A stretch of 64,000 nt of DNA from Arthrinium phaeospermum. Lineage: Eukaryota; Ascomycota; Sordariomycetes; Amphisphaeriales; Apiosporaceae. Within the stretch, counting starts at the first letter, position 1; every line of letters starts with the position of its first letter. The position numbers and the translations under genes were made by a program. A model generated the notes under the pieces. That model saw only the letters and a list, made by a program, of their open reading frames with translations, did not search any database and was not told where the DNA came from. The DNA is taken from assembly GCA_006503535.1 (NCBI GenBank), contig QYRS01000001.1, positions 496,001 to 560,000 on the forward strand. The letters are read 5' to 3'. Positions 1 through 12,299 of this stretch are shown piece after piece.

Positions 1-2
1 AA

Positions 3-1331
3 CATATCACTAGAGGCTTAGTCGAAGACGCCGGGATGACGGTCCAGTTCATCCACGAGACGGTCCGGGAGTTCTTCAGAGACGGACCTGGTCTTGGGCT
101 TATTGACCCAAGCTTAGCTGCTTCGCCTATCGGCCCCAGCTATATAACCTTGCTCAAGGGTTGCATGGATCTTGTAGAGTACAAGGAAGAGTGGTCATAT
201 CTCCGAGGACTCGAGACTTACTGTCGTGAGGCCATCGTCTTGTTCGCCAGAGAGGCGGAGAACAATGGGGCCAGCACAACCGTCCTTTTCACCCGGATGC
301 AGACCAGCGGGCTCTTTGCGAAAATGGACAAGGGTGAATCACAGAGTCAGCTGTATTTCTTCTGCAGGAATCTTTTGACTTCGTGTGTGGAAGCATGCCT
401 TACAGAGGGTGCAGACCCGAATGACTCGGGCAAGAGGAGTCTACCAGCACCTTTGATTACTACAGTATCGCAGCGCCAAGAGGCCAACGATCGCTTGGTC
501 AAGGCCCTCATCCATCACGGCGCCAACGTCAATTCTCAGGACCGCGATGGCAGCACTGCCACCCTGATATGCCTCAGGGGAGGCCATTTCAATCTGGCCG
601 ATTTGCTTGTCAACGCCGGAGCCAACGTGGACATCCCGGATAGGTCTGGAATCACTCCACTGCATGCAGTAGCCATGTCGAAACTGGAGACCGGCGGTAC
701 GAAAGGCGGAGTTGAGTATTCCGCGTTCCTGCGGCGGTTGCTCGAAACCAAACCTTTGGTGGACGCGAGAACGCAATCGGGCTCCACGCCGCTGCATTTT
801 GCTGCCGCGAGCGCAAATCGCCTTGCCGTATCGCTCCTTCTCGACCACGGCGCCACCGTCGACCTCCTCGACTTTGACGGGCCACCGCTGCTGCACGCCG
901 TGCGCAGTCCCCGAGCCGAGGCCGTGGACACCTGCAGGGTCCTACTTTCTCACGGGGCCGACGCCTCGTTCCGCGACAAAAAGGGCCGGACACTTTTGCA
1001 TCACGCAGCCTACTTGTCACTCGCCTCTGGCGCAGTGGTACGCTGCCTAATCGAGGCGGGCGTCGAGGCGAATGCCGTGGACCACATAGGCCAGACGGCG
1101 CTGCACAGGGCAGCCGAGCGGACTGGCGACATCGCGAGGCTGTTGCGGGTGCTTGCCGATTCTGGCTGCGATGTAAGTCTGCGAGACGCGATGAGACAAA
1201 CGGCCCTGGATGTCCGCCGCAACTTCCATCGTATGATGAGTGAAGAAGAGCAGCGTTTACTTGAGGGATTTTTGCCTGATGACCTCTCACGGCCCATTCG
1301 ACCTATACAGCGGCAGTTCAGCTGGGAGTGA
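3..1331 (+). CDS. NACHT/STAND ankyrin-repeat protein, 3' part (5' end outside window)
   Basis: The frame is open to the left edge of the window: codons upstream of the first ATG (36) read on without a stop, so this is the C-terminal part of a longer gene. The first residues contain the FIHETVREFF segment that typically closes the winged-helix region after a NACHT domain in fungal proteins. Residues from about 105 to 410 form roughly seven ankyrin repeats, with repeated G-x-TPLHxAA, LLLxHGA and ANV-D motifs. The last 20 residues are basic and unstructured. In this family a NACHT NTPase switch is followed by ankyrins acting as the sensor in non-self recognition. The NTPase part is not visible here, so that role is inferred. 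The stop TGA is at 1329-1331 and no intron is needed. Confidence 0.8.
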   Translation, partial: HITRGLVEDAGMTVQFIHETVREFFRDGPGLGLIDPSLAASPIGPSYITLLKGCMDLVEYKEEWSYLRGLETYCREAIVLFAREAENNGASTTVLFTRMQTSGLFAKMDKGESQSQLYFFCRNLLTSCVEACLTEGADPNDSGKRSLPAPLITTVSQRQEANDRLVKALIHHGANVNSQDRDGSTATLICLRGGHFNLADLLVNAGANVDIPDRSGITPLHAVAMSKLETGGTKGGVEYSAFLRRLLETKPLVDARTQSGSTPLHFAAASANRLAVSLLLDHGATVDLLDFDGPPLLHAVRSPRAEAVDTCRVLLSHGADASFRDKKGRTLLHHAAYLSLASGAVVRCLIEAGVEANAVDHIGQTALHRAAERTGDIARLLRVLADSGCDVSLRDAMRQTALDVRRNFHRMMSEEEQRLLEGFLPDDLSRPIRPIQRQFSWE

Positions 1332-2182
1332 GATGCTGATATCATCAAAAGAAGTACTTTGAGCTAATAATATGGGTAACTCGGCCTTTGGCATGGGCAG
1401 AAAGCATGAAGGTGTCACATCATCTCCTAAATTTGGTTCTTTGCTTCCGTTCAGCGCCCTAGTACCACGATCCCAAGTGCAAGAGACTATTTTCTGTCGC
1501 GACTCTTACAGCTGATGAGATAAGAACATGGTGAGCCTACTTCTTTTCTTTCTCTCAATATGGCTCAGTAGGACCCTTACCAAACACCATTCTTCGCGAC
1601 TGGATATCGAAGAGGCTGACGTGATATCGAATTCTAAGGCCAAAGGTATTCGTAAACAGGCAGCTACGCGGTTCCAAGAAACAATCTTACAGCCTCGTTT
1701 TCTAGTTTCCCGCCCGCTCGCTGATTGTTGGACTTGGACGGGGTGGGTGGAACAGTGACCCCGATTGGGACTTCCATGGTGAGCTCGAGGCCTTTTGCAA
1801 CCCTCCCCAAACGAATGCCCAGGCTTACGTACGACCGGCGTTACCAATACACAAAGAGGAGACAGACATCCACTCAACGGGCCATGCATGGATGCAGGTC
1901 TGACATGGAGGTGGGGGCGTAATAGTGATACTGCGAATCATCCCTCTGCTTACAGGTCATGATCGCCAGAACTCCTGGAGAGGTGGTGTACTCGGGGTTT
2001 TCCCAACGGCCCGCGTAGTCAATCAGGTCCACGTAAAGACACGACTTTGGCTAAAATGTATCCCGACCTCTATTTTTCTTTCATTCCTTTGGTTTCTATA
2101 TTTTGCTTTTGTGATACCCGTTTACGCGCCCATCTATTTCGACCTGCGCGTTTCGGCGCCGTGACGGTCTGCCTTCCGGAGC
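1332..2182. other. Intergenic, no supported gene
   Basis: Between the ankyrin gene and the rhodopsin-domain gene. A 76-codon ATG frame at 1528-1758 begins with a hydrophobic stretch but has no partner exon or recognisable domain, so it is not called. Confidence 0.5.
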
Positions 2183-3742
2183 ATGTCGTCCGACGCAGTC
2201 GACCCTTGCAACGTCCCGCTCGGAACGCGACCGGATGGAACCTGGGACTTTGTCCATGTCCAGTCCCAAGAGAGAATCGGCATCACGGTGTGCGTACTAC
2301 TTTCGGTCCTGGCCCTGCTCATCGCTCTGCCCCGACTCTACGTCAACCGTCGACAACTACATATTGCGGACTGTCAGTCTCACAGCGCCCTAATTATCGT
2401 CTCGTTCGGCAGTGCACTTACTTCCGAGATACAGACTGTACTATCCTGGCCCTCGTTTTCACCATCGTAAATGCCTTGCTGGTTTCACTTCGTGATTGAC
2501 CCTACCCTGTGCTGCCGTCGCCGCTGGAGCCATGTCACTGACACGACCGCAGACTCCCGGTATTACCGCCACGACTGGAACCTGCCGCTCTGCTGGTTCA
2601 ACGCGGACTACTCCAAGGTACTACTACTATCACCCAGGAAAGAGGGGCCCAGCAGGCAGGCGTGCGACCGAGGGGTGTGTGTATGTGTGTGTGTGGTGTC
2701 AAGGCTAATTTGAAGATGGCCAACAGTTGCAATTCTGCCTGACGTTCTTCACCACGTTCTGTCAGACCTTTCCCCGAGCCGCCATTTTCCTGCTGTACCG
2801 GCAGCTGTTCCAGGTCCCGTCCAGCCGCATCCAGATCGCCATCTGGGTCGGGCTGACCTTGACCGTCCTGACCAACGTGCCCGATATACCCATCGCGGTA
2901 TATGTCTATCGTCAATACGTCCCGTCCGATGGGCGGTCGACCGACTTTCGCATACTGGGCCCTATCCAGGGCGCGTTGGCAGTGGCGCTCGACATCTTGG
3001 CCTTTGCCATTCCCATGCCCATCATTGAGCGACTGAACCTCTCCCCCAGAAAGAAACGGCTACTGTTCCTTCTCTTTTCCACGGCCTCTATGTAAGTCAC
3101 ACGGGCCAGTTTACTTGCGTACTTCATAGAACAGATGGGGCGGGCGACGCTGACCAGTTTGACAGAGGCATCGTGGCTAGTATCGTGGCCCTCGTCTACA
3201 AGGTCAGACTATGGACAGACATGCACGAGATCATGTGGTTCCAGGGACCGGTCTACATCTGCGCGTAAGTTCATTTTCTGGTCCCCTACATAACGACTGC
3301 CTTAGATGGGGGCGACAAACAACTGACGTTTACGGCTTTGCTTACTCGCCACAGCCACGCCGAAGCCTGCATCTCCATCGTCGTCGGCTCGATGCCCGCC
3401 TTCTCCAACTTCATGAACGTCTACGTGCTCCAGTCCAGCGCCGTCAAGGGTCTGCGGTCCAAGCTGCGAACCGGGAGCCGAAGCACGACGGAGCAGGGGT
3501 CCGGCGGAAGCCGCCGCGCGCGACCTCTGCGTGGGACGATCGGCTTCTCGTCGGAGCGCAAGAAGCGGCCTCCTTACTACGAGCTCACGGACGTGGGGAA
3601 CACCATGAATTCGAGGTGCTCGGCGGGTGGCGGGGAGAGCAGGAACGCCAGGGCGGTGCGGCCGGGGCAGATTCTGAGGACTACGGATGTGAGGCAAGAA
3701 GTTCAAACTGGGTCTCCGAGTTCTGCGGATAACCTCGTGTAG
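2183..3742 (+). CDS. Fungal rhodopsin-domain (PTH11-like/DUF-type) integral membrane protein, 6 exons
   Basis: Exons by splice consensus and phase are 2183-2372, 2435-2491, 2553-2617, 2727-3091, 3166-3264 and 3355-3742, giving about 387 residues. The joined protein has seven hydrophobic segments. It also has hallmarks of the fungal rhodopsin-domain family: the RLYV motif after the first helix, an LHIADYC start of the second, the WNLPLCWFNADYSK loop before the third, FCQTFPRAAIFLLYRQLF, a V-x-NVPDIPIAVYV helix, and the conserved C-A-H/A-E-A start of the last helix. The tail (about residues 280-387) is basic, Ser/Arg-rich and probably cytosolic. Family members are plasma-membrane proteins, some of them receptor-like, and the ligand is unknown. 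Intron 3 (2618-2726) holds a GT-rich tract. The second intron donor (gtgatt) is the least certain boundary. It is convergent with the AAA ATPase. Confidence 0.8.
2679..2697 (+). repeat. GT-rich microsatellite in intron 3
   Basis: An imperfect (gt)n run lies inside the 109 bp third intron of the rhodopsin-domain gene. It is a simple repeat and a likely length polymorphism. Confidence 0.6.
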
Positions 3743-4317
3743 CCTGGTTCTCGTGGACTGGCTTCTTACCGGAGAGACAATGTGGCAAAATAATATATAA
3801 TCCGAAAGAAACAGTATATTCATTCGGGGTCCATCCCCATTACGCACTGGGAATCTTGTGCCTCCCAGGCACTTGCTTAGTGAACGCTCCAGCAGAGTCC
3901 ACACGGTCCCGCACTATAAATATTGAGATTCGCTTGTCGGTGCTCATGATCTTTTTTTTCTCTTTCTTTTGGCAAGGAATCTGACCCTAAGCAAGCCAAG
4001 GAGCTCTACAGGAGTAGGGGAGTCAACCAATGATTAGATAATAGGGGTTGTGAGACATTGATTATCACAAAGACCAATGCAGTGTTGGGAACAGTGTCAG
4101 AAAAGTCATAAGCTAGTGTCTCATAATGAATGATATTGCCAGGTCGCTGGCGCTGTGAATATGTAAGGAGCATGAGAAGGAAAACTGAAACGAATCTGTG
4201 TATTCCTGGAACCAATCGTCGAAACGAAGACTCGAACTGAAAGGAAAGGATGAAGAAGTCCTCCACAATGGATCAAGATAATGTTTACTGCCCGATCCCT
4301 CCCATCGACTGAAGCCC
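3743..4317. other. Convergent 3' intergenic region
   Basis: 575 bp between the stop codons of two convergent genes. It should contain both 3' UTRs. No reading frame or repeat worth calling was seen. Confidence 0.5.
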
Positions 4318-7300
4318 CTAAGGCCCCGGCCATTGCCCTTGATTCAAAGGAGCCGCTGCGGGCTGAACTGTCCCAAATGAACTGCCTATTTGACCCGAAG
4401 GAGGTGGCCCGCCGCCGACGCCGGTCTGCTGCTGTGGCTGCAGCTGCGGCTGTTGTTGCTGTTGCTGTTGCTGCTGCTGTGGGTACCCCGCACCGGTGGT
4501 TTGGGGGCTACCGGCAGAATACATGTCCTGGATGCTGCGTCTGAACAAGGGCGAATCTGCCGCAGTGTTTTGCTGCTGTTGTGGGTATGTCACTTGCCGG
4601 TTCTGGGGTGGAGGCGTATGTGGAAATGCCTCAGGTACGGCGCCAGGCTGTTGGGTCATGGCGTTTTCGGGGGTTGGGCCGGGGCTGTTCCAAGCCTGCG
4701 GAGCATTCGGAGCCACCATCGACTGTGTCTGAGGCTGGTGGGCTTGTGGTTGCATCATCTGCATCTGCTGCGATGGCACGGCCAGCTGCTGTTGCTGCTG
4801 CATCTGTGGCATTGTCATCGGTTGTTGGACGTATTGTGGATACATCTGGTTCTGATAGTACCCTTGTGTTGGTACGCCTGCGTTGACATACTGCTGATTG
4901 CCCGATGCATACATAGGCTGGAATACAGGCTGTCCCTGAATCATGGACTGATGCTGTGGGGTTATAGGTTGCGTCGCTGGTGTGGCAGGTTGTTGAGTCG
5001 GCTCGATTTTGACACGTGCAGCGTTGCGGAAGGCGTCTTTCTTGCTCTTTACGGTATCGTGGCTTGTTGCTGTCCCGGTTGCGCCCTCATTCATCAGGTT
5101 CAATATGGCTCGTACCTTGCCCTCTTGCGCCCGTGTCTCCGTGGTTGAGCCGTATACCGAGTTCATATAGCGGGTGAATTCCAGGTATGCCTGCTGGACC
5201 GTCTCGAAATGTGACACTTTGAGGTGGACTACAGCGTCGGGCCTCAGCACAGCGGTATGGCTGTTTCCCTGTGCTTCGAATTCAGCCAGCGCCAGCGCTG
5301 TCTGACAGGCGTTCCGGATTTGGCGGCCGTTCCACCGTGCATCTTTGTTCTCCTCGTAGTGGTTCTTGGCGAAAGACTCGATGTCGTCAACGACAATGTT
5401 GCGCTCCTTGTCCTTAAAACGGCTCTGGATCATCTCGATGTTGATATCGAATATCTTGATGGTTTTGTTACAGTCCAAGTCAGGGTAGTAGAGGCTGACA
5501 TGGATGCGTGATGTGAAGGCTTCGTCAAAATCCCCGACTCGGTTCGTAGTCAAAAAGAGCACTCCAGCGTAATACTCAAGAACACGAAGAAAAACTAAGG
5601 CATGATTGGGTCAGACTTCTACTTTAGTCACAACAAGGAATCAAGATAAGAGACGGAGAAGGGATGAAGAACTGACCTGCCACAAGCCCATTTCGTTGAA
5701 AGTCTTCCTTATTTCTCTGAGCCAGGAAGACATCGGCTTCATCCAATAGCAGGATACAATCCCACCTGTTGGCTAAAGTAAAGTTGACATCCAGTGCTCT
5801 CTCTACTTCCTTTGCCGTTGTTCCCAGATCGCCTTCTATCGTTAGTGGCCTTTCATACAGTCAGACTTGTGAATCCTTATCAGAGCTTACCACATGTGAT
5901 TTGGAACAGCGGTCGGTTGAACAGCTCGGCAACCCCCTCTGGGCAATGTAAGTAAGACTCAAACTGAGCGAGATCAAAGAATTCAGATCAATCTTACCAG
6001 CTGTGCTCGTCTTACCAACCCCAGGTGCACCATGTAAGAGGAGGATCAATCCTTTGCCTATAGGTGCCTACTGTTAGCAAGTCCTGATCGAAAAGTCGAA
6101 GCAGAGGACCGATCATTGGAATGGCATGCAATCTGAAGACCATCTGGGGATTACCTTTTCCTTTGACAATGTCCATCTGTGCCGTCTGACCTGCCCTGTG
6201 CTCTTTGTCCCGGAAATGCTGCGCGACCAAGGCCTGGATCATGGGTTTCTGATTTTCTTCGAGGACGAGGTTATCAAAAGACGTCTTGAACTCTCCCACT
6301 CCAAATGAATCATCTCTACCCTGAGGCCCTTGTACAGGCTGACGGTGGGCGTATAGTTCGGTGAGGTAGTAGAGGTCAAGTTCCGCTGGATAGTCGAGTT
6401 AGCATAAAACGAGTGACTTCGTGGACCAAACCTTGTGTACTCACCCCACTGACGTTGACGAAGGACAAACCCAAAGACTCTATAAGACATGATGACTAGT
6501 TCATCGTCGGTAATGGAATAGCCTGTTCTGTTCGTATTATCCCTGAGATCTTTCAGGAGCTGTGGGTAAACCGCAATCGACGGTTGGGTATTCGTGCCAT
6601 CGGATTTGGGAAGAAGGCTATTGACGTAGCGTGATCTTTGCTTGTCGTCGATGTAGTTGTCATCATAGATAGTATCCCACATGCAGCACTCTCCGGTGCA
6701 TTCACGATCGAACTCACTCTCCTCATCTCCTGACACTGATTTTCCGATAAGCATCTCGAGGACCGGCTGCCACTTTTTGTTCTTCCCGTCATCACCAGAG
6801 AATGCTGTCTCGAAGTCAATGACCACTTGGCTTTCGATGTCGTCACGGACCCCTAAAGTGGGTCCCGCATAGTACATCGGTTTTATCCCCAGAGTCCTGA
6901 GGAACATAGCCCCTCTATTGATGAGATGCTGGCGGTAACGTTTCTCTGGGGCCAAAGATTCTAGCTCTTTCCAGTCAGTGTCGCTAACATCGTCCTTCCT
7001 CAAGGGATGCAAGCGTATTGGATATACAGGCAACGACGTAATGTCCACCTGTCCATCGAACTGCTTGAAGTCGATTGTTTTGGAGACCGGACCAATGCTT
7101 GACCCATCAAAGTCAATGTAGACACAGGTCATGCTGAAAAGGCCCTTCTTCTTCGTCTTCTCGGACTCTTGAGAGTTATACCAACGCCACAAATCCCAAG
7201 GTTGGGCATTTCGGTGACGGGGGCTGCTCACATGGACCACTCGGTAAGCTTGGTTCCCATCTCGACTAATGACCTCCTGACCGGGCCGAAACAAGTACCA

Positions 7301-8803
7301 GAGGTCTGAAAAGAAGACCTTTTTGCACTCATTGGTCTGGAGGTAAGTGGTTTTGGCTGTTATCTCCGAATTCATGAATTCAAGGAGGATTTTGAGATGC
7401 TGCAATGCCGTTTCAGATGTGTTCATATCGTCAGGATCGTCATCTTCGTCTGCTTGCTCGAGGTCATCATCTTCCCCATCTGAGGCGATGTCCTCTACCT
7501 CTCCAGGTCTCTCGGTACGGGCTTGGGTGGTAGTCTGGTCTTGTTGGGGTTCCATGTCGTGTGGAGAACCATCTTCCACCACCCCTGAGTCTCCTTCCTG
7601 CTCCTTCGTGTCCGCACTCAAAGGGTTGATAGGTTTCTCCTTGGTCGAGTACTTCTGTTCCAACTTCTCCACCGCCGATGTTAGGTCGTCATAACAGTGA
7701 AATAGACTCTTGAACGGCCTGACAAGCACAAATGGCTCGTCGCCGAAATCATCAATATCCACTGCCAACATACCAGCAAGAATGCTTTTCAACACTTCCG
7801 AATTCACTCTGATCCTCTCAGGAAGTGGAGCCTGGCCTGAAATTAAGGGCTTTCCAAGATCGGAGTGTCGTGGCTTTTTGAACCTTCGAATTCGATGAGC
7901 AACCGATTTTATATCCTTATCGATCACAGGGTCTCCCACCAGCACATCTATCACACAAACCTTGCCCTCTGTAGTGCGTGCAAGACGTTTGAAGGCGAGC
8001 CATTGGACATAATTCAGTTTCAAGGCAAGGCCTGTCTCGCCACCGGACCCAGAGTTGTCATCGTCGTCAGCTCGTCGAGCCCCGTCTTCCATGTCGGAAT
8101 CAGACTTCCTGTTTCTTTCCAAATCTGCCCGGATCTTCGCTTGTTCTTCTTCTCTATGCTTTCGGATCGCGATTTCTTCAAGAAGAAAAAGTCGATCCAT
8201 GTCCCATTCGAAGTTCTTTCGAAGTCGGCCCCTCGCAGCGCCATAATCAATGAACACGTCGAAGTCGTCTTTTTCTTCTGTCTCTTGGGGAAGTGGGAAT
8301 TTACCATGCTCGCAGGTAAGGTCGAATGGGTTTGGGCGATTATATGGTGGATCTGTGACAAACTTCATCTCCATATTCCAGGGCCCAATCCCGAATTCTG
8401 CAGACTCGCGGGGGGGATCATAACGTCTCCAGAGAGCATGCATTCTAGGATTGTTGCTCGCTTCCCATTCCTTTCGATGCTTCAGAATGAATGCTTCCAT
8501 TCGTCTGTATTTGTCCATTTCTGGACTGAGGCTATGATGGTCCACTGGTGGCCTATCAATGACTGGGTCATCAGCACCATCTTTGTCATCCTGGACGTCG
8601 GTATCATGTTGACCCTGTCTCTCAGCCCCTTTAACGCTCGGTTCGCGATTACCGCAACGATCTTCAGGATGTTCGGCGATCATCTGAGGTTGGTCTCTCG
8701 GAATTGGGTTTGTAGAAGCGTCGGTGTTGGGGGTTCCAACAATATGACTGTCATGCTCAGTCTGAAGCATGGTTGAATCAGCTCCTGGCGTTGCTGAAGC
8801 CAT
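4318..8803 (-). CDS. AAA+ ATPase with long N-terminal region and Gln-rich C-terminal tail, 6 exons
   Basis: Minus-strand exons are 8803-6445, 6385-6155, 6057-5998, 5938-5891, 5832-5677 and 5594-4318, all with GT-AG ends and consistent phase, giving 1376 residues. The ATG at 8803 (protein starts MASATPGAD) is chosen over upstream non-ATG codons. Residues about 1-200 are acidic and low-complexity. Residues about 200-780 resemble the conserved domain (DUF7025-like) that precedes AAA modules in fungal ATPases. Walker A GAPGVGKTS is at about 873-881, Walker B ILLLDE at 926-931, sensor-1 Asn in LTTNR at about 969, and the SRI arginine finger at about 981. The last 250 residues are Gln/Pro/Met-rich with a poly-Q run. 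The core AAA exons are split into four small exons. The ATPase should be active. The substrate is unknown. Confidence 0.88.
4431..4482 (-). repeat. Poly-glutamine coding repeat (mixed CAG/CAA)
   Basis: On the minus strand this is a run of CAG and CAA codons encoding about ten consecutive Gln followed by a Gln/Pro/Leu mix, in the C-terminal tail of the AAA ATPase. The codon mixture suggests selection on the protein tract rather than a pure triplet expansion. Confidence 0.75.
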
Positions 8804-9650
8804 TGTGAGACTGATTTTCTTTGAATGTGAATGGATACCTAGATTTTCGAGAAGAAACAAGATTGTAAGACCCCCATGATTAGGACAGACTGTTGCGGAA
8901 TGCAGATCTATTTGTCCGCGAAGTACTGTGGGAGTAATGCAATATTTCCCAGGATGTTCGGCAGCCTGCTTATTTAGCGCCGTCGCAGCAGAAAGGGGTG
9001 TGGGGGGTTGACCAATGAACGTAACGCGACATGTGTATTCGGTTAATTGGGGTATGAGGGTGCTACACATACCTCCGCGGGGCGTCGCGTAACGTCGCCA
9101 ACCCTTGGTCTATTACTGTTATGACCCATTTGCTTATGTCTAAACCAGTATTCTCTCCTACTGCCCAGTCAGGTACATATGGCGAAGACGTGTTAGCAAG
9201 ATAAAAACGGGGCAAATTCAATTGCGCTTGGTTTCGGTTGAACGACTTGGTCTTCTTGGGTTCAGTCTCGGGTGTGCTGTTTTAAATTGATTCCCAGGTA
9301 GGAGGAACAAATGTACAGGTGTAGAGTGGCGTATCTCGCAGCGGCTAGGCCGGATGGTTGGCGAATCGTAACACCGGTCCATATGCACTCATACCTACTG
9401 CATGCTGTAAGACAAGTCACAACACCCGATATTGGACCGCCCGTTGCATAAATGCCGCAAACAATGTGGTATTGGAAAGCTGGGCAGAAACTCGAAGCCG
9501 CTTCCTGGTAAGCATTGAATTTGGTAGCCTGACATTGTTGCTGGAAGCCCCCTCACTCCATTGCTGCAATAAGAACATTGAAGATCACTCTGCCACGGTT
9601 CTGAACATCCCAAATCATCCAGCCCCTAGTTACGCATTTCCTTTGGATCC
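8804..9650. other. Divergent promoter region
   Basis: 847 bp between the start of the AAA ATPase (minus) and the start of the first STAND-like gene (plus). Open frames here are short and have no homology I recognise. Confidence 0.45.
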
Positions 9651-12299
9651 ATGGCTTCCAGCAACTCAGAACGGCCGCCAGCTGTTTGGTATATGGATAA
9701 CAGGCTTTCCCCAGTGCACCCAATGTTTAACGATGCACCTGTTCATTATGATGCAGCATTGCAAGAATACGTACCAAACGAAGGTACTGTAGCAACCGCG
9801 AGTGCCGCCACCGATCTGCTATCGATAAGCCAGCCACCGCCCCCTAGACCCGAGTGGACCACTCTCCGGGCCATGAGGTTCTGGGACACCATGTTCTCCG
9901 ACGCGATGGCCAAGTTCCAATCAACAGTAGATGTGTCCAAAGGGCGTCCTCAACAATATAACATCCATAAGGCCAGTAGATTTCATTTTAATTTCTTGTC
10001 TTTTCTTAGAAAAGCTTTGCTTTATCTTCTTCTTTTCTTGTTATATCTATTTCGCGAGTCTCGGTTTATTTTTATTTAATACGATAGAACGTGTATACTC
10101 ATAAGTAACAGGCTGGTGATTGGGAAGCTGTATATGCGATCCTAGAGCGAGCGCGTAACGATTACCAAAGCAGGGGAGGACCTGTTGGCTGGTGGCGGCG
10201 GGTTAGACGGAAAGTGACTGACAACGCAGTGGCCCCGTTACAAGGGATTACGGCTATAGCTTCAAAGATGGCTCCGGACGACCCCTTCTCCACCCCTGTT
10301 CTTGGTGCGGTTGGAATGTTGCTAGATGTGAGTGTAACCGTCCCCCAGAATCGACAATCACAGGCCAGCCAGTCACTATCAGTTGTCACTCCAGAGTTGC
10401 ATTCTGCGATTTATCAATGTCTATTCAGGTACGTAGATTACTTCAGCACATAGGTTAAGATAAAGCAGCTGCCCACCCATCAGGCTGCTGTTGCTACCAC
10501 TCATGGGGGTGGAATGACCCTTGGCAGTAAGGCTATCGAAAGTGCCCGTTGGTTCCACTGTCAATGTTGGCATAAACTTTTAAGACAACGTTGATGCCAG
10601 GTTTGACCATGAGATGAAAGATAGTAATAGCATTGGCGACAGCGGCAGCGGCAGCGGCCTGGTCAAAGATAGATTGCGAGCAAAAGCTAATACCAGCCAG
10701 ACAGAAATAACGAGGGCATTCCTGAAGAATAGAAAATTTGGCTCACTGAGTCTCACAGGCTGCCAACCAAGCTGCTGCTGTTAGAAAACAGGTAGCCGAG
10801 ACCTTTGACGGGGAGGGGTTCGAGAATCTGATCCCCATATTCTCGGACGTGGAACTCTTCCTGGGGAAGATGTTCCGCGAAGACACAAACATTTACAACG
10901 CCTCGCTCGAGCTCACCGTCACTACACTCAAGGCAGTCGACCGTACTGTTGGTTTCTACATTAGCAATGAATGTAAGGAGGTCCTCCCACCAGCCCCCTT
11001 CATCCAGCCAAAGATATGAAGCTCATAACTGTGATTTGTTTAGTATTTCGAGGCGGTAAAGCCATCGTGATGAGAGGGGAGTACGAGAAACAGCTGGTCG
11101 AAAGTCTCAAGGACATCAGCATAAAAAGTGAAAAACTCTTGAGAGAAGCCTCGAAGTCTTATATGCACGAGGCTCACTTTTGTACGTATCCAAATCCTTG
11201 GGATGAGCGTTCGAGTCGCTGATTCTTGATCGTAGACTCCGAACAAGGCCGAAGGTTGATGGGGACTATCCAAACAACAGTGGCCTATGGGTTTAACCAC
11301 CTCGGTAGCCTGTTCACCGAGCACATAAAGAGGATGGATATCGTCATTGAACAAAACCGCCAGACTATCAACTATCTCTTGGTAGAGAATGGGCGTTTGC
11401 GCTCCGTATCACCAGCATTGACCAGCACCTGGCATCCACCAGCCTTACCAGCTCCAACCTTTGTCCAGGCGCCACCTGCTCTTCCGGCACCAGCGCCGCA
11501 TATCAGCCAGGAGGAGCTTCAGATGAAGTTGGGGATGTCCGAAGCTGGCCTGGACGACATGCTATTCATATTCGGCAAAGAGAGCGACTTCCCCTCGCGT
11601 CAACGACTGCAAACCGAACAGATCATCCATCATCAACTATTTGCTGACTGGGTCGTATCAGCCTCCTCTTCGAAGCTGCTCGTCCAATGGGAGGCACCGC
11701 TGCCTCGGACCATCGCCGACCTCTCGCCCCTGTCCCTCTTCTGCGCCAACATGGTACAAGTCCTAGGGGCTCACGAACGATTCGTGTCCATCCAGTGGTT
11801 TTGCGGCCGGCATTTTCGGGCCAACGAGAACGGCGGCAACAGTACTGGCAACGATATGCTGGTGAGCCTGATTGCGCAGCTGCTGCGCGTGCATCACGGT
11901 GGCTTCGATATGCAGGCACTATCACACGCATTCGATATACCGGCTTTGCTGGAATCAAGGGACACCGAAGGCCTTATAGGCCTCCTGGAATGGCTGGTCC
12001 GGGCCCTGCCACAGACGGTAACGCTATGCTGTCTCATCGACGGCGTGATCTTGTACGAGCGGCCCGAGCATTGGGCATCAGCCGAGCCGGTGTTGTTGTG
12101 CCTCTTGCAGCTAGCTAACGGTTCAGCCGCGGGGGCAACTGTGAAGGTCCTGTTCACCAGTACGCCGGGCCCGCCCACCGTTCGTGCGGCGTTCGAAGAG
12201 GAAGGGCTCATCATCAACGTGGAGACGTTGCCCCATCTGGCAGTGGCGCCGAGTGATGCGCGGTTCGCAAGGGAGTTGGGGCAAGAGCTTGGTAGCTAA
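9651..12299 (+). CDS. STAND/NWD-like fungal protein with NTPase-like domain lacking a P-loop (copy A), 5 exons
   Basis: Proposed exons are 9651-9971, 10112-10327, 10759-10972, 11044-11181 and 11236-12299, giving about 650 residues. Exons 2-5 join in phase with normal GT-AG ends. The first intron has no in-phase GT donor and is read as GC-AG (aag/gccagt). Residues about 85-360 are helical and resemble the N-terminal region found before NACHT/NB-ARC-type domains in fungal STAND proteins. That region includes a Trp-rich start, a PLQGITAIASK segment and an IFSDVELFLGKMF segment. The C-terminal about 250 residues have an NTPase-like layout: a SSSKLLVQW strand where the P-loop should be, WFCGRH, SLIAQLLR, a Walker-B-like CLIDGV and a sensor-like VKVLFTS. 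No GxxxxGKS/T is seen. It is a tandem paralog of the next gene, 453 bp away. Nucleotide binding is doubtful. Confidence 0.68.

Noticed and set aside
1528..1758. 76-codon plus-strand frame with a hydrophobic start
   Set aside because: No splice partner, stop soon after, and the remainder is not protein-like.
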